Shown: positions 18,354 to 25,816 of the stretch, piece after piece
How positions within the stretch are numbered: the stretch's first letter is position 1
Layout of the letters: the number at the start of each line of letters is the position of its first letter
The notes under the pieces: model-generated
Told to the model about the DNA's origin: nothing
What the model saw: only the letters and a program-made list of their open reading frames with translations
Databases searched by the model: none
From: Acidobacteriota bacterium
Lineage (GTDB): Bacteria; Acidobacteriota; Terriglobia; Bryobacterales; Bryobacteraceae
DNA length: 45,506 nucleotides
NCBI GenBank assembly: GCA_016215215.1
Contig: JACRKW010000112.1
Coordinates: 1-45,506 of the forward strand
Direction of reading: 5' to 3'
Made by a program: the position numbers and the translations under genes

Positions 18354-18416
18354 CGCCAGGAGTGGGAGGGACTTTCCCCCATCCGCCCCCCTCCCACTCC
18401 CCCAAACCTCCTGGCG
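18354..18416. other. Compound hairpin in the 347-bp gap after the GH172-like gene
   Basis: GGAGTGGGAGGG (18359-18370) pairs perfectly with 18389-18400 over 12 bp with an 18-nt pyrimidine-rich loop, and an outer arm CGCCAGG (18354-18360) can instead pair with CCTGGCG (18410-18416). The two pairings compete for GG at 18359-18360. The rest of 18120-18353 shows no gene, RNA or repeat that I recognise. It may be a terminator or a leader structure. Confidence 0.4.
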
Positions 18417-18454
18417 CCCTCCAGAATGTAATTTTGCCCAACTGCCGGGTCTGC

Positions 18455-18460
18455 TATGCT
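18455..18460 (+). promoter_or_regulatory. Extended -10 directly before the PG-binding protein gene
   Basis: TGc followed by TATGCT (18452-18460) ends 6 nt before the GTG at 18467; TTTTGC lies 17 bp upstream of the hexamer as a weak -35. No Shine-Dalgarno sequence is present, so a leaderless GTG start is suggested. Confidence 0.45.
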
Positions 18461-18466
18461 TCTATC

Positions 18467-19024
18467 GTGAAGCCGCCCCGTCTGCCGTTGGTTCTCTTCG
18501 CGCTGCTTCCCGCACTCTTTCTTCCTTCCACCTCTGCCTTCCAACAGAAGTCCACCCCGGCAAAAGCGCCTCCAAAGGCTCCGGCGAAGGCCCCGGCCAA
18601 AGCCCCGGCCAAAGCCCCGACGGCATCCGCCGCCAGTAAGGCACCGGCCGCCGCAAAGGGCACCCAGCCCCAGGCTGGTCAGAAGAAAGCAGCATCGAAG
18701 CAAGGCGCGAAGAAATCCTCCCGGACCGTTCAGGCGCGCTCCAGGCGGCCTGCCACCCAGCAGCAACCCGAGGAGCAACGCGTTCGCGAGATCCAGCAGG
18801 CTCTTGCTGATAAGGGGTACCCCCTCGAAGTCAGCGGCGTCTGGGGTCCGCAGTCCGTCGAGGCGCTGAGGAAGTTCCAGGAAGACCAGAACATCAACAA
18901 TCTGACTGGGCGCGGCAAGCTCGATTCGCTCACTCTCATCGCCTTGGGGCTCGGGCCCCGGCGGGAACCCCCGTCTCAGCCCGCCGCTACTCAAAAGGCG
19001 ACCACGGAAGGAAAACAGCAATGA
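18467..19024 (+). CDS. Exported protein with Ala/Lys/Pro linker and PG-binding domain
   Basis: The 185-residue product has a signal peptide ([20 protein letters not shown], ending near SAFQQ), a low-complexity linker rich in Lys-Ala-Pro with repeated KAPAKAP units (about residues 30-70), then a basic segment, and a C-terminal peptidoglycan-binding_1-type domain ([40 protein letters not shown]). GTG at 18467 is chosen because it begins the signal peptide; the frame is open upstream but that part lacks protein character. The linker resembles histone-H1-like or wall-spanning tails, so the protein probably crosses the periplasm and binds murein. Its stop overlaps the ald start (ATGA). Why a wall protein is coupled to alanine dehydrogenase is not known; alanine is a murein component, but a link is speculative. 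Confidence 0.8.
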   Translation: MKPPRLPLVLFALLPALFLPSTSAFQQKSTPAKAPPKAPAKAPAKAPAKAPTASAASKAPAAAKGTQPQAGQKKAASKQGAKKSSRTVQARSRRPATQQQPEEQRVREIQQALADKGYPLEVSGVWGPQSVEALRKFQEDQNINNLTGRGKLDSLTLIALGLGPRREPPSQPAATQKATTEGKQQ

Positions 19025-20133
19025 TTATCGGCGTTCCCCGCGAAGTCAAAGACCATGAATCCCGGGTCGGGCTCGTTCCTCACGGCGTTACCGCGCTGGT
19101 GGATGCGGGTCATCAAGTCGTCGTTCAAACCCGCGCAGGCAGTCTCTCCTCTATTACCGATGAGGAGTACCTCGAAGCCGGCGCCCGTGTCGTACCCACC
19201 GCCGCTGATGTCTGGGGCGCTGCCGACATCGTCGTCAAAGTGAAAGAGCCCCAGCCCTCCGAGTATGGCTGCTTCCGCAAGGGCTTGACCCTCTTCACCT
19301 ACCTCCATCTTGCCCCCTTGCCCGAACTGACCCAGAAGCTGATGGAGTCCGGGGTCACCGGTATCGCCTACGAGACCATTCAGGAAAAGGACGGCTCCCT
19401 CCCATTGCTCACTCCCATGAGCGAGGTCGCCGGCCGCATGTCCGTTCAGATCGGCGCCCAGTACCTGGAGGCGCCCAACGGCGGCCGGGGCGTCCTGCTC
19501 GGCGGCATCCCTGGCGTCTCCCCTGCCAACGTCGTTGTGCTCGGCGGCGGCATCGTCGGCCATAACGCCGCCAAGATGGCCCACGGCCTCGGCGCAAATG
19601 TCACCATCATTGACAAGAACCTCAACCGGCTTCGAGAACTCGACGACATCTACAACGGCGGCGTCATCACTCTCGCCTCCAACCTCTGGACGATTCGCGA
19701 GTCCCTGCGCCTCGCCGATCTCGTCATCGGAGCCGTACTCATCCCAGGCGCCTCCGCCCCCAAACTCGTCCGCCGCGACATGATCCCCCTCATGAAACGG
19801 GGCTCCGTCATCGTCGACGTCGCCATCGATCAGGGCGGCTGCTGCGAGACTTCGCACGCCACCACCCACACCGACCCCGTCTACTACGTCGACAACGTGC
19901 TCCACTACTGCGTTTCCAATATGCCCGCGGCCGTGCCGCACACCTCCACCTACGGCCTCAATAACGCCACCTTGCCATACCTGCTTCAGCTTGCCAACAA
20001 GGGACCCGAGAAAGCCATCGCCGCCAACGCCGCCCTTGCTCTCGGCGTCAACACCTTCAAGGGTCACTGCACTTACCCGGCGGTTGCCGAGTCCCAGAAC
20101 ATCCCATGTACTGATCTTCAGTCGCTTCTGTGA
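19021..20133 (+). CDS. ald: Alanine dehydrogenase
   Basis: NAD-dependent enzyme that interconverts L-alanine with pyruvate and ammonia. The 370-residue length is standard. The substrate residues Lys75 (VVKVKEPQ) and His96 (TYLHLAPL) are at the positions known for this family; the NAD-binding fold is [21 protein letters not shown], in its core [13 protein letters not shown], and the catalytic Asp lies in [14 protein letters not shown]. The N-terminus [18 protein letters not shown] is canonical, which fixes the ATG at 19021 within the ATGA overlap. The aldolase gene follows with a TGATG junction, so three genes are coupled. With gltBD and tdh in the window, it fits an active amino-acid nitrogen metabolism. 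Confidence 0.96.
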   Translation: MIIGVPREVKDHESRVGLVPHGVTALVDAGHQVVVQTRAGSLSSITDEEYLEAGARVVPTAADVWGAADIVVKVKEPQPSEYGCFRKGLTLFTYLHLAPLPELTQKLMESGVTGIAYETIQEKDGSLPLLTPMSEVAGRMSVQIGAQYLEAPNGGRGVLLGGIPGVSPANVVVLGGGIVGHNAAKMAHGLGANVTIIDKNLNRLRELDDIYNGGVITLASNLWTIRESLRLADLVIGAVLIPGASAPKLVRRDMIPLMKRGSVIVDVAIDQGGCCETSHATTHTDPVYYVDNVLHYCVSNMPAAVPHTSTYGLNNATLPYLLQLANKGPEKAIAANAALALGVNTFKGHCTYPAVAESQNIPCTDLQSLL

Positions 20134-20930
20134 TGCCCGCTACCCCATTCCCAGTGCTGGCCCGCCTCCGCGCGGGCCAGCCTGTTTTCGCCGCCACCGT
20201 CACCACCCCGTCGGTCGAGTCCGCCGCTGTGCTCGCCAACCTGGGCTTCCATTTCCTCTGGGTCGAGATGGAGCACTCGCCCGTTACCCTCGAGTCCCTT
20301 CGCACCATCGTCCTTGCCACTCGCGGCCTTCCCGCCCAGGTCTTCGCCCGCGTGCCCGTGAACGAGTTGTGGACCGCCAAGCGCGTCCTCGATCAGGGTG
20401 TCTCCGGCGTCATCTTCCCCTTCACCACCACCCCTGAACTCGCAAAGCGTGCCGCCCAGGCCTGCCACTACCCGCCCGCCGGGCTCCGTGGTTGCGGCGC
20501 CAACGCCGCCGCGCGTACCTGGCCCGAGCCCGGCAACTACTACGACTCAGCCGACGCCAGCGTCACCACGATCTGCGTCGTCGAGGAAGCCGCCGCCGTC
20601 GAGCAAATCGACGACATTGCCGCCACGTCCGGAATCGACGTCATCTTCATCGGCGCCTGGGACCTCTCCTTCTCCATGGGACTGCGAGGCGAACAAGGCG
20701 CCCCTGCCCACCGCGCCGCCATCGAACGAATCGCCGCCGCCGCCAAACGCCACGGCAAGTTTCTCGGACGCCCCGCCTCTTCCCCCGAGCAGGTCCGTGA
20801 ATACATGGAACAGGGCTTCCTCCTCTTCCAATGTCCTACCGAGATCGACCTGATGACCCGGGGCGCCCGCGCCCTCCTCGATCCCCTCGACGCTCAGGAT
20901 GATTCTGCACACCTCAAGGCCCCTTACTGA
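20133..20930 (+). CDS. HpcH/HpaI-family aldolase (cytosolic paralogue)
   Basis: Class II, metal-dependent aldolase of the HpcH/HpaI family, which cleaves 2-keto-3-deoxy sugar acids or related 4-hydroxy-2-oxo acids to pyruvate plus an aldehyde. In the 265-residue product the hallmark segments are FLWVEMEHSPVTLE, ARVPVNELWTAKRVLDQGVS, the metal-ligand Glu of VVEEAAAVEQIDDIAA and the Asp of IDVIFIGAWDLSFSMG. No signal peptide is present. ATG at 20133 overlaps the ald stop by one base (TGATG), while GTG at 20130 is an alternative start. The usual small-residue substrate loop is changed (GLRGCGANAAARTWP instead of the common GxRGxG-G-RA pattern), so the substrate may differ from textbook members. 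A diverged exported paralogue is encoded at 36378-37235. Confidence 0.87.
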   Translation: MPATPFPVLARLRAGQPVFAATVTTPSVESAAVLANLGFHFLWVEMEHSPVTLESLRTIVLATRGLPAQVFARVPVNELWTAKRVLDQGVSGVIFPFTTTPELAKRAAQACHYPPAGLRGCGANAAARTWPEPGNYYDSADASVTTICVVEEAAAVEQIDDIAATSGIDVIFIGAWDLSFSMGLRGEQGAPAHRAAIERIAAAAKRHGKFLGRPASSPEQVREYMEQGFLLFQCPTEIDLMTRGARALLDPLDAQDDSAHLKAPY

Positions 20931-20993
20931 GCGGCTTCGTCAAGAATCGTGTAACTTCAGAGTCCTCTCCTGCCGTCTATTCATCCACCCACT

Positions 20994-21383
20994 ATGAGGA
21001 TGCAAACACTACTTCTATCACTGGCCTTCGCGGCTGTCCCCTGCCTGGTTGCTTCGGAGGACCCCTCTCCCCAGCACGTCCAGTGGATGAAGGAGACCGG
21101 CGCTCTGAACGGCAAGATCCGCAAGGGCGAAGATGTAGAGGCCAGCGCCAAACGCCTCGCCGCTCTCTACAAGGACGTTGCGGTCTTCTGGAGCCCCCGT
21201 TCTGAAACCGGGAAGAAGACCACCGCCGACATCCAGTCCGGCGCCGACGCTCTCGCCAAGGCCGCCGCGGCCGGTGATGCAGCCGGCGTTGCTGCCGCTT
21301 CCCGCACCATTGGCGGCTCCTGCCGTACCTGCCACGACACGCACCGCGAGAAGATCTCCGAAACCGAATACAAGATCAAGTAG
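20994..21383 (+). CDS. Cytochrome c'-like class II c-type cytochrome
   Basis: Periplasmic monoheme cytochrome. The 129-residue product has a signal peptide (MRMQTLLLSLAFAAVPCLVA) and a single heme site C110-R-T-C113-H114 close to the C-terminus, the layout of the four-helix cytochrome c' / c556 group; the helical, Lys/Ala-rich middle fits this too. ATG at 20994 is taken, with an in-frame ATG at 21000 as alternative. It is a single-gene unit in its surroundings. Such cytochromes bind NO or pass electrons; the function here is not determined. Confidence 0.85.
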   Translation: MRMQTLLLSLAFAAVPCLVASEDPSPQHVQWMKETGALNGKIRKGEDVEASAKRLAALYKDVAVFWSPRSETGKKTTADIQSGADALAKAAAAGDAAGVAAASRTIGGSCRTCHDTHREKISETEYKIK

Positions 21384-21403
21384 CCCGCAAGCCCAGTCGT
21401 GCC

Positions 21404-21457
21404 GGGCGGCGCATCGCGCCGCCCGCACGGTTTGGGCCGGCGCATCGCGCCGCCCGC
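21404..21457. repeat. Duplicated GC-rich hairpin
   Basis: A 20-bp unit (21407-21426) recurs exactly at 21438-21457, 31 bp apart. The first copy sits in a perfect 9-bp hairpin (gggcggcgc, loop atc, gcgccgccc; 21404-21424), the second in a shorter 6-bp version. They lie just after the cytochrome gene and may be its terminator or a small dispersed repeat. Confidence 0.6.
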
Positions 21458-21590
21458 TGGCCCTGCAAACGTGATACTCCTGTCAGGGAGCATGCCCTGC
21501 CCCCTGGCTCCCGCCTGCGTCTTCGCCGCCAACGTCCTCCCTGCCGGCGCATGTGCCGCCTCCCACGCCCCCTTGCGCGACTGAACATCC

Positions 21591-22844
21591 ATGTCCCAAA
21601 ATTCCACCTACCGCGCCGCGTTTTCCCTCGTCACCGCCCTCTTCTTCATGTGGGGCTTCCTCACCGTACTGAACGATATTCTCGTTCCCCATTTCAAGGC
21701 CATCTTCGATCTGAGCTATGCCCGCGTGATGCTCATCCAGTTCACCTTCTTCATGGCCTATACTCTCCTTTCCGTGCCCGTCGGCCGCATCGTGGGCCGC
21801 ATCGGCTACCAGTCCGCCATGGTGCTGGGCCTGTGCGTAGCCGGTTGCGGCGCACTGCTCTTCCTGCCGGCCGCCTCCGCCACCTCTTACTACCTCTTCC
21901 TCGCCGCCCTCTTCGTTCTCGCCGCCGGCATGACAGTCCTCCAAGTCTCCTGCAACCCCTACGTCACCGTACTCGGCCCTCCCGCCACCGCCTCCAGCCG
22001 CCTCAACCTCGCCCAGGCCTTCAACTCGCTCGGTACTGCCATCGCTCCCTGGCTCGGCGGACTGCTCATCCTCACCGACTCTCCCCCGACGCCCGGCGAT
22101 CTCCGCTCGCTCACTCCGGATGCCCTTGCAGCCTACCGCCTTGCGGAAGCCTCCACCGTCAAAGCGCCCTACCTCTTCTTTGCCGCTATCCTCTTCTCCT
22201 TGGCTGTCGTGATGTGGCGCGTGAAGCTCCCTGTCCTCACCAATATCGAGGGCGGCGGAGCCGACGCAGTCGAAAACGGCCAAGTCGTACGCAGCGCCTG
22301 GCGCGTACGGCATCTCATGCTCGGTGCAGCTGGCATATTCCTCTACTGCGGCGCCGAGGTCTCCATCGGCAGCTTCCTCGTCAACTTCTTCCACCAGCCC
22401 GAAATCGGCGGCCTCTCCGAACAGGCCGGCGCGCGCTATGTTACCTACTACTGGACCGGCGCCATGCTCGGCCGCTTCCTCGGAGCCTTCCTCCTCCGCC
22501 GTCTTCCAGCCGGCCGCCTGCTCGCCGTCTATGCCCTCATCGCCTCCGCCCTCGTCTGGCTCTGCATCCTCTCCACGGGCGCCGTGGCCATGTGGGCCAT
22601 CATCTCCGTCGGCTTCTTCAACTCCATCATGTTCCCCTGCATCTTCTCCCTAGCCATTGACGGCCTCGGCCGCCTCACCAGCCAGGGCGCCGGCATTCTC
22701 TTCACCGCCGCACTCGGCCCCGCCCTCATCCCTGTCGCCCAGGGCGCCCTGGCGGATCGCATTGGCATCCACTCCGCCTTTATCCTTCCCGCCCTCTGCT
22801 ACCTCTACGTCGTCTACTATGGACTCCGAGGATGCAGGCATTGA
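21591..22844 (+). CDS. FucP/GluP-like sugar MFS transporter
   Basis: Inner-membrane proton-coupled sugar importer of the fucose-galactose-glucose permease group. The 417-residue product has 12 predicted membrane segments and the group's features: ALFFMWGFLTVLNDILVPHF in helix 1, MLIQFTFFMAYTLLSVPVGR, then QVSCNPYVTVLGP and LNLAQAFNSLGTAIAPWLGG in helices 4-5. The C-terminal half includes FLYCGAEVSIGSFLVNFF and SIMFPCIFSLAIDGLGRLTS. No Shine-Dalgarno site precedes the ATG. The next gene overlaps its end by 13 bp, indicating an operon with the UroD-like and Gfo/Idh/MocA genes, hence a catabolic route for a sugar or sugar derivative of unknown identity. Confidence 0.93.
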   Translation: MSQNSTYRAAFSLVTALFFMWGFLTVLNDILVPHFKAIFDLSYARVMLIQFTFFMAYTLLSVPVGRIVGRIGYQSAMVLGLCVAGCGALLFLPAASATSYYLFLAALFVLAAGMTVLQVSCNPYVTVLGPPATASSRLNLAQAFNSLGTAIAPWLGGLLILTDSPPTPGDLRSLTPDALAAYRLAEASTVKAPYLFFAAILFSLAVVMWRVKLPVLTNIEGGGADAVENGQVVRSAWRVRHLMLGAAGIFLYCGAEVSIGSFLVNFFHQPEIGGLSEQAGARYVTYYWTGAMLGRFLGAFLLRRLPAGRLLAVYALIASALVWLCILSTGAVAMWAIISVGFFNSIMFPCIFSLAIDGLGRLTSQGAGILFTAALGPALIPVAQGALADRIGIHSAFILPALCYLYVVYYGLRGCRH

Positions 22845-23905
22845 CCCCCTCGTCTCCCATGCTGCCCCGGCAAAGAGTCTTCGCCGCGCTCGACTTCACC
22901 GCGCCCGACCGCGTCCCCCTCGAATACCACCCTTCCCCCGCCGGCGCCTACGAGCACGGCAACAAACTTCGCGCACTCGGACTTACCGTGGAAGACGACT
23001 TCTACGGACCCGCCCCTTTTCCTCCCGCTGCGCCCGATCCCCGCTGGATCGACGCAAACGGCACCTATCGCGAACTGCGTCGCGACGAGTGGGGCGTTCT
23101 CTGGCAGTACCTCATCTTCGGGGTCGCAGGCCACCCCCTCGAGCGTCCCCTCGACGACTGGTCGAACCTCCCCTCCTACCAGCCGCCGCCCCTCCTTCCC
23201 ACATCCGGCCCCGAATTCCTCGAATCCCAATCCAAAGCGAGTGCTCACCAGCAGCGCTACTTCCTCAAGAGCGGTTGGATCTCCATCTTCGAGGTCATGA
23301 TCGCCGTCCGTCTCTTCGAGGATGTCCTCATGGACCTTGCGACAGATCTCAATGATGACGCGCCCGAAATCAACGCCCTCGCCGACCTGATCACCGACTA
23401 TCGTCTCGCCGAAATCCATCACCTCCTCGCCCGCGGAGTCGATGCCATCCAGTTCGGCGACGACTTCGGCACGCAATCCGCCATGATGATCTCCCCCCGC
23501 ATCTGGCGGCGCTTCTTCCGCCCCCGCTATCAGCGCCTCGTCGCGCCCATCCTCGCTGCAGGCAAGAAGGTCTTCTTTCACACCTGCGGCTGCAATCTCG
23601 GCATCCTCGACGACATCGCCGCTCTCGGCGTTCACGCCATCTGGCCGCAGTTGAACTCCTACGACCTCTCGCACCTAGCTCAATGGTCCCGGCAGGCGCG
23701 AGTCGCGGTGGCGCTTCACCCTGAACGCGGCGGCCTCATGACCCGCGGCACGTCCGAAGACGTCCGTTGCGCCGTCAACCACCTCGCCGAGGCCTTCCGC
23801 GTCGCCGATGGAGGCGCCTGGTTCTACGTCGAAATCGACTCCGGCTTCCCCTTCTCAAACGTCGAGGCCCTCATCCAGTCCATCGCCCGCCTGCGCGGCG
23901 CATGA
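22832..23905 (+). CDS. Uroporphyrinogen decarboxylase-like (UroD/MtaA fold) protein
   Basis: A TIM-barrel protein of the UroD/MtaA superfamily, not a canonical HemE. In the 357-residue product the N-terminus PRQRVFAALDFTAPDRVPLE is the family opening (RvlaaLnhkxPDRVP). Later segments include GVDAIQFGDDFGTQSAMMIS, RFFRPRYQRLVAPILAAGKK, and FFHTCGCNLGILDDIAALGV; the His-x-Cys-Gly-Cys cluster is where MtaA-type members bind zinc. The porphyrin-binding Arg/Asp pattern of HemE is not evident. It overlaps the sugar permease gene by 13 bp and precedes an exported oxidoreductase, so a role in sugar metabolism or one-carbon transfer is more likely than heme synthesis. ATG at 22859 is an alternative start without overlap. 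The reaction is unknown. Confidence 0.82.
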   Translation: MQALTPSSPMLPRQRVFAALDFTAPDRVPLEYHPSPAGAYEHGNKLRALGLTVEDDFYGPAPFPPAAPDPRWIDANGTYRELRRDEWGVLWQYLIFGVAGHPLERPLDDWSNLPSYQPPPLLPTSGPEFLESQSKASAHQQRYFLKSGWISIFEVMIAVRLFEDVLMDLATDLNDDAPEINALADLITDYRLAEIHHLLARGVDAIQFGDDFGTQSAMMISPRIWRRFFRPRYQRLVAPILAAGKKVFFHTCGCNLGILDDIAALGVHAIWPQLNSYDLSHLAQWSRQARVAVALHPERGGLMTRGTSEDVRCAVNHLAEAFRVADGGAWFYVEIDSGFPFSNVEALIQSIARLRGA

Positions 23906-23956
23906 GCCGTTTGCGGGGCACGAAACCGAGTTTCCGGTACTATTCTGGAGATACCT

Positions 23957-25201
23957 ATGAATCGCCGCAGCTTCCTCATCACCTCAGCCGCCGCGTTCGG
24001 TCGCACCCGCACGCCCTCCGCCAACGACCGTGTGAACCTCGGCTTCATCGGTGTCGGTGGCCGTGGTGGCGACGGCCTCATCGTCGACTTCCTCCAACAC
24101 GCCGACTGCCAGTGCGTCGCCGTCTGCGATCCCTTCGAGGACCGCCGCCGCAAGCGCGCCGCCCAAATCGACGACTACTACGCCAAACGCAACGGCGCCG
24201 CCTACAAGAGCGCCGCCATGTTCGCCGATTTCCGCCAGCTTCTTCTGCGCAAGGATATCGACGCCGTCTGCATCGCCACCCCCGATCATTGGCACGTCCC
24301 CATCCTGATCGCCGCCGCGCGCGCCGGCAAGGACGTCTACGTCGAGAAGCCCCTCAGCCCGTCGCTCAAGTGGAACCTCAAGGCCCGCGAAGTCATCCGC
24401 AAGACCGGCCGCGCCTTCCAGTACGGCACCCAGCAGCGCGGCGCCGGCCACATCCGCGCCGCCTGCGAAATCGTGCGATCCGGTCGCCTCGGCAAGCTCA
24501 TGTCCATCGAAGTTGTCGCACCCTCTGGTGCGTCCGGCGGCGCTACCACCCCGATGCCCGTTCCTGCCGGCTTCGACTACGAGATGTGGCAGGTCCCATC
24601 TCCCGTGCGTCCTTACACCGACGGCCGCTGCCTCACCCCCGGCCACTATCACATCTACGACTACTCGGTCGGCTTCCTCGGCGGCTGGGGCGCGCATCCC
24701 CTCGATGTCCTCGACTTCGCCCTGCCCGCGCCCCAGGTTCCCGTCCAATTCGAAGGCACTGGTCTGGTCCCCAAGGAAGGGCTCTTCGATACCGTCATGG
24801 ATTGGAATGTCCGCTGTACCTACCCCGACGGCCTCGTCATGACCTTTACCGCCGGCGGCGACTCCACCAGGTTCACCGGCTCGGAAGGCTCCATCACCAT
24901 CCGCCGCGGCGGTGTTTCGTCCGATCCACCCTCACTCACTTCTGCCTTCGCCCCGCCCGACCGCTTCGGAGTCATGGGCCGCAATCACGCCCGCAACTTC
25001 ATCGACGCCATCCGCAAACAGGCCCCCCCGGAAAGCCCCATCGACTCCGCCGTCCGCACCGACCTCATCAGCCACCTCTCCGACATCGCCGTCCGCACCG
25101 GTCGCCGTATCACCTGGGACCCGGTCAAGGAATCCATCACCGGCGATCCCGCCGCCGCCCGCATGCTCGACCGCCCCCTCCGTAAACCCTGGAAGCTCTA
25201 A
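23957..25201 (+). CDS. Tat-exported Gfo/Idh/MocA-family oxidoreductase
   Basis: NAD(P)-dependent sugar-type oxidoreductase or glycosidase-like protein. The 414-residue product begins MNRRSFLITSAAAFGRTRTP, with the twin-arginine motif NRRSFL, so it is predicted to be folded with cofactor and exported. The Rossmann domain is VNLGFIGVGGRGGDGLIVDF; the conserved EKP of the family is in DVYVEKPLSPSLKWNLKAR, and the C-terminal domain carries GHYHIYDYSVGFLGGWGAHP, the HxxD-like catalytic region. ATG at 23957 follows GGAG by about 5 nt. It is 51 bp after the UroD-like gene and probably in the same operon. Exported family members are common in Acidobacteria and Planctomycetes; the substrate is unknown. 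Confidence 0.9.
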   Translation: MNRRSFLITSAAAFGRTRTPSANDRVNLGFIGVGGRGGDGLIVDFLQHADCQCVAVCDPFEDRRRKRAAQIDDYYAKRNGAAYKSAAMFADFRQLLLRKDIDAVCIATPDHWHVPILIAAARAGKDVYVEKPLSPSLKWNLKAREVIRKTGRAFQYGTQQRGAGHIRAACEIVRSGRLGKLMSIEVVAPSGASGGATTPMPVPAGFDYEMWQVPSPVRPYTDGRCLTPGHYHIYDYSVGFLGGWGAHPLDVLDFALPAPQVPVQFEGTGLVPKEGLFDTVMDWNVRCTYPDGLVMTFTAGGDSTRFTGSEGSITIRRGGVSSDPPSLTSAFAPPDRFGVMGRNHARNFIDAIRKQAPPESPIDSAVRTDLISHLSDIAVRTGRRITWDPVKESITGDPAAARMLDRPLRKPWKL

Positions 25202-25218
25202 GCGAGGTCTTCTGCATG

Positions 25219-25256
25219 TATCATGGGTGTAGATCAACAGTTGAACAGTTCAACTG
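25219..25256 (+). promoter_or_regulatory. Promoter and operator of the AbrB-RelE module
   Basis: TATCAT (25219-25224) is a good -10. A perfect palindrome, CAGTTGAA-CAG-TTCAACTG (25238-25256), lies just downstream and 9 bp before the antitoxin ATG. AACAGTT also repeats directly at 25236 and 25244. The position suits autorepression by the antitoxin. Confidence 0.65.
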
Positions 25257-25265
25257 CAACACCCC

Positions 25266-25556
25266 ATGCCTCTCGTTACCGTCAAGAACAAGTATCAGGT
25301 GGTTATTCCCCAGAGTCTCCGCAACCAACTTCACCTGAGCGTCGGGGATCTGCTGGAGGCGAAGGTTGAGCGTGGGAAGATCACCTTCACCCCGAAGTCC
25401 CTGGTTGACCGCCAGATTGCTGAGAGTCTTGCTGATTTCAAGTCCGGCCGGTCCTTTGGTCCGTTCTCTTCTCATCAGGAGCTGGTCTCCTCTCTCCATC
25501 AGGAGTCAGCAAAACTGCGTGCCAGGAAGGTGGTCCGTCGCTCCAAGAGCGTATGA
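25266..25556 (+). CDS. AbrB/MazE-type antitoxin
   Basis: DNA-binding antitoxin with a SpoVT/AbrB swapped-hairpin domain. The 96-residue product opens PLVTVKNKYQVVIPQSLRNQ, followed by LSVGDLLEAKVERGKITFTP, the typical AbrB fold; the second half (residues 45-96) is hydrophilic and basic, the likely toxin-binding part. The gene ends with an ATGA overlap into the toxin gene, and a palindromic operator lies just before its ATG. AbrB antitoxins usually pair with MazF, PemK or PIN toxins; here the partner is RelE-like, an unusual but not unheard-of pairing. ATG at 25266 gives the canonical N-terminus. Confidence 0.87.
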   Translation: MPLVTVKNKYQVVIPQSLRNQLHLSVGDLLEAKVERGKITFTPKSLVDRQIAESLADFKSGRSFGPFSSHQELVSSLHQESAKLRARKVVRRSKSV

Positions 25557-25798
25557 GGTTCCGCTACTCAAGGCGCTTCCTGACGCAGTACGCTGCGGCC
25601 CCTCCTGCCGTTCGCAGAGCCTTCGACAAACAGGGGGCCTTTCTCCTGCAGGACCTCCACCATCCTTCGCTCCGCGCCAAGAAGTACGACGAATCATCCG
25701 GCGTTTGGCAGGCCCGAGTCAATCGCGACTGGCGATTCTGGTTCACGATCGATCGCGGAGAATACCACCTGCACACACTCACACCGCACCCCAAGTGA
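25553..25798 (+). CDS. RelE/ParE-family toxin
   Basis: Small toxin of the RelE/ParE superfamily, which either cleaves mRNA at the ribosome or inhibits gyrase. The 81-residue product shows the expected pattern: an N-terminal helix (RYSRRFLTQYAAAPPAVRRA), a middle loop HPSLRAKKYDESSGVWQARV, and the terminal sheet NRDWRFWFTIDRGEYHLHTL ending in HPK. The basic and aromatic residues near the end favour an RNase-type RelE/YoeB member, but this is inference. It overlaps the antitoxin gene by 4 bp and converges with the LysR gene 18 bp away. Confidence 0.87.
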   Translation: MRFRYSRRFLTQYAAAPPAVRRAFDKQGAFLLQDLHHPSLRAKKYDESSGVWQARVNRDWRFWFTIDRGEYHLHTLTPHPK

Positions 25799-25816
25799 AA
25801 CCTGCCGTCTGCACTA

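Noticed and set aside
20133-20930. Citrate lyase beta subunit as identity of the aldolase
   Set aside because: The WVEMEHSP and IDVIFIGAWDLS segments are of the HpaI type, not CitE.
22832-23905. Canonical hemE
   Set aside because: The N-terminal fold signature is shared, but the porphyrin-binding residues are not evident and the neighbours are sugar genes.
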